The position numbers were made by a program, and so were the translations under genes. This document shows positions 51,485 to 52,707 of a stretch of 52,707 bases of DNA, piece by piece; within the stretch, counting starts at the first letter, position 1; every line of letters starts with the position of its first letter. The notes beneath the pieces are model-generated. The model was not told where the DNA came from. It did not search any database and was given only the letters and a program-made list of their open reading frames with translations. Source of the DNA: an uncultured Bacteroidaceae bacterium (GTDB lineage Bacteria > Bacteroidota > Bacteroidia > Bacteroidales > Bacteroidaceae); assembly GCA_905234125.1 (NCBI GenBank), contig CAJOGQ010000018.1, positions 1 through 52,707 on the forward strand. The letters run 5' to 3'.

Positions 51485-52707
<1,223 letters not shown>

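Overview
The window looks like a chromosomal segment of a Bacteroidales bacterium, most likely Prevotellaceae (Prevotella/Segatella-like). This is an inference from three things. Many genes start just downstream of the Bacteroidetes -7 box (TAnnTTTGC). Several families are typical of the order (smalltalk peptide with its amidase, GxxExxY protein, DUF4924, DUF4827, TIGR03915, secreted GH97, four-helix-bundle protein). Spacers are filled with short tandem arrays such as GTTGAGA, AAATGATA and AATTGTA. Almost all genes are ordinary chromosomal genes. There is no phage, plasmid backbone, rRNA or CRISPR array, and one tRNA.

Layout. 0-5 kb is an accessory zone: the tail of an HU-like gene, a hairpin-rich noncoding stretch bounded by a perfect 16-bp inverted repeat next to a GxxExxY gene, a smalltalk/amidase pair, a BspA-like LRR protein, a remnant of a winged-helix protein and a NusG/UpxY-like gene with a damaged start. 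5-9 kb carries DNA metabolism: TIGR03915, Vsr coupled to an unknown helical protein, and xseA/xseB. 9-17.5 kb has ndk, an M23 peptidase, the run DUF1599-DoxX-tpiA-SPOR-folE-dnaG, and a DHH phosphoesterase. 17.5-21.8 kb has a secreted GH97 glycosidase, a secreted nucleoside hydrolase-like protein and aroB. 21.8-28.3 kb has recG, a coiled-coil membrane protein, rpe, comEC and a membrane LytTR regulator. 28.5-31 kb has a truncated M13 peptidase, tRNA-Pro(GGG), a HAD phosphatase and an ECF sigma factor. 31-40 kb is a run of minus-strand genes (fmt, ClC, sua5, prfC, a four-helix-bundle protein, rfbD, DUF4924, LysE, esterase) separated by AAATGATA-type arrays. 40-52.7 kb has a ROK kinase, a truncated membrane gene, an unknown protein with 11-bp arrays upstream, glmM, DUF4827, flotillin/NfeD, DUF1846, metY, a CotH-family protein and a disrupted gdhA that runs off the window.

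Main observation. The short repeats that fill the spacers also occur inside reading frames of conserved proteins, where they are translated as extra loops: AroB, RecG, Fmt, the ROK kinase, GH97, the LytTR regulator and perhaps DnaG. They also form the ends of others (NusG-like, DoxX, RfbD). Several of the inserts are palindromes. This resembles the protein-coding palindromic elements known from Rickettsia, but here several unrelated repeat families do it in one 50-kb stretch.

Disrupted genes: gdhA (short out-of-frame deletion), the M13 peptidase (N-terminal lobe only), the membrane gene at 41.1 kb, the winged-helix remnant at 3.3 kb and possibly the NusG-like gene. Some of these could be assembly errors. 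All names come from reading translated sequence by eye; no database search was run.
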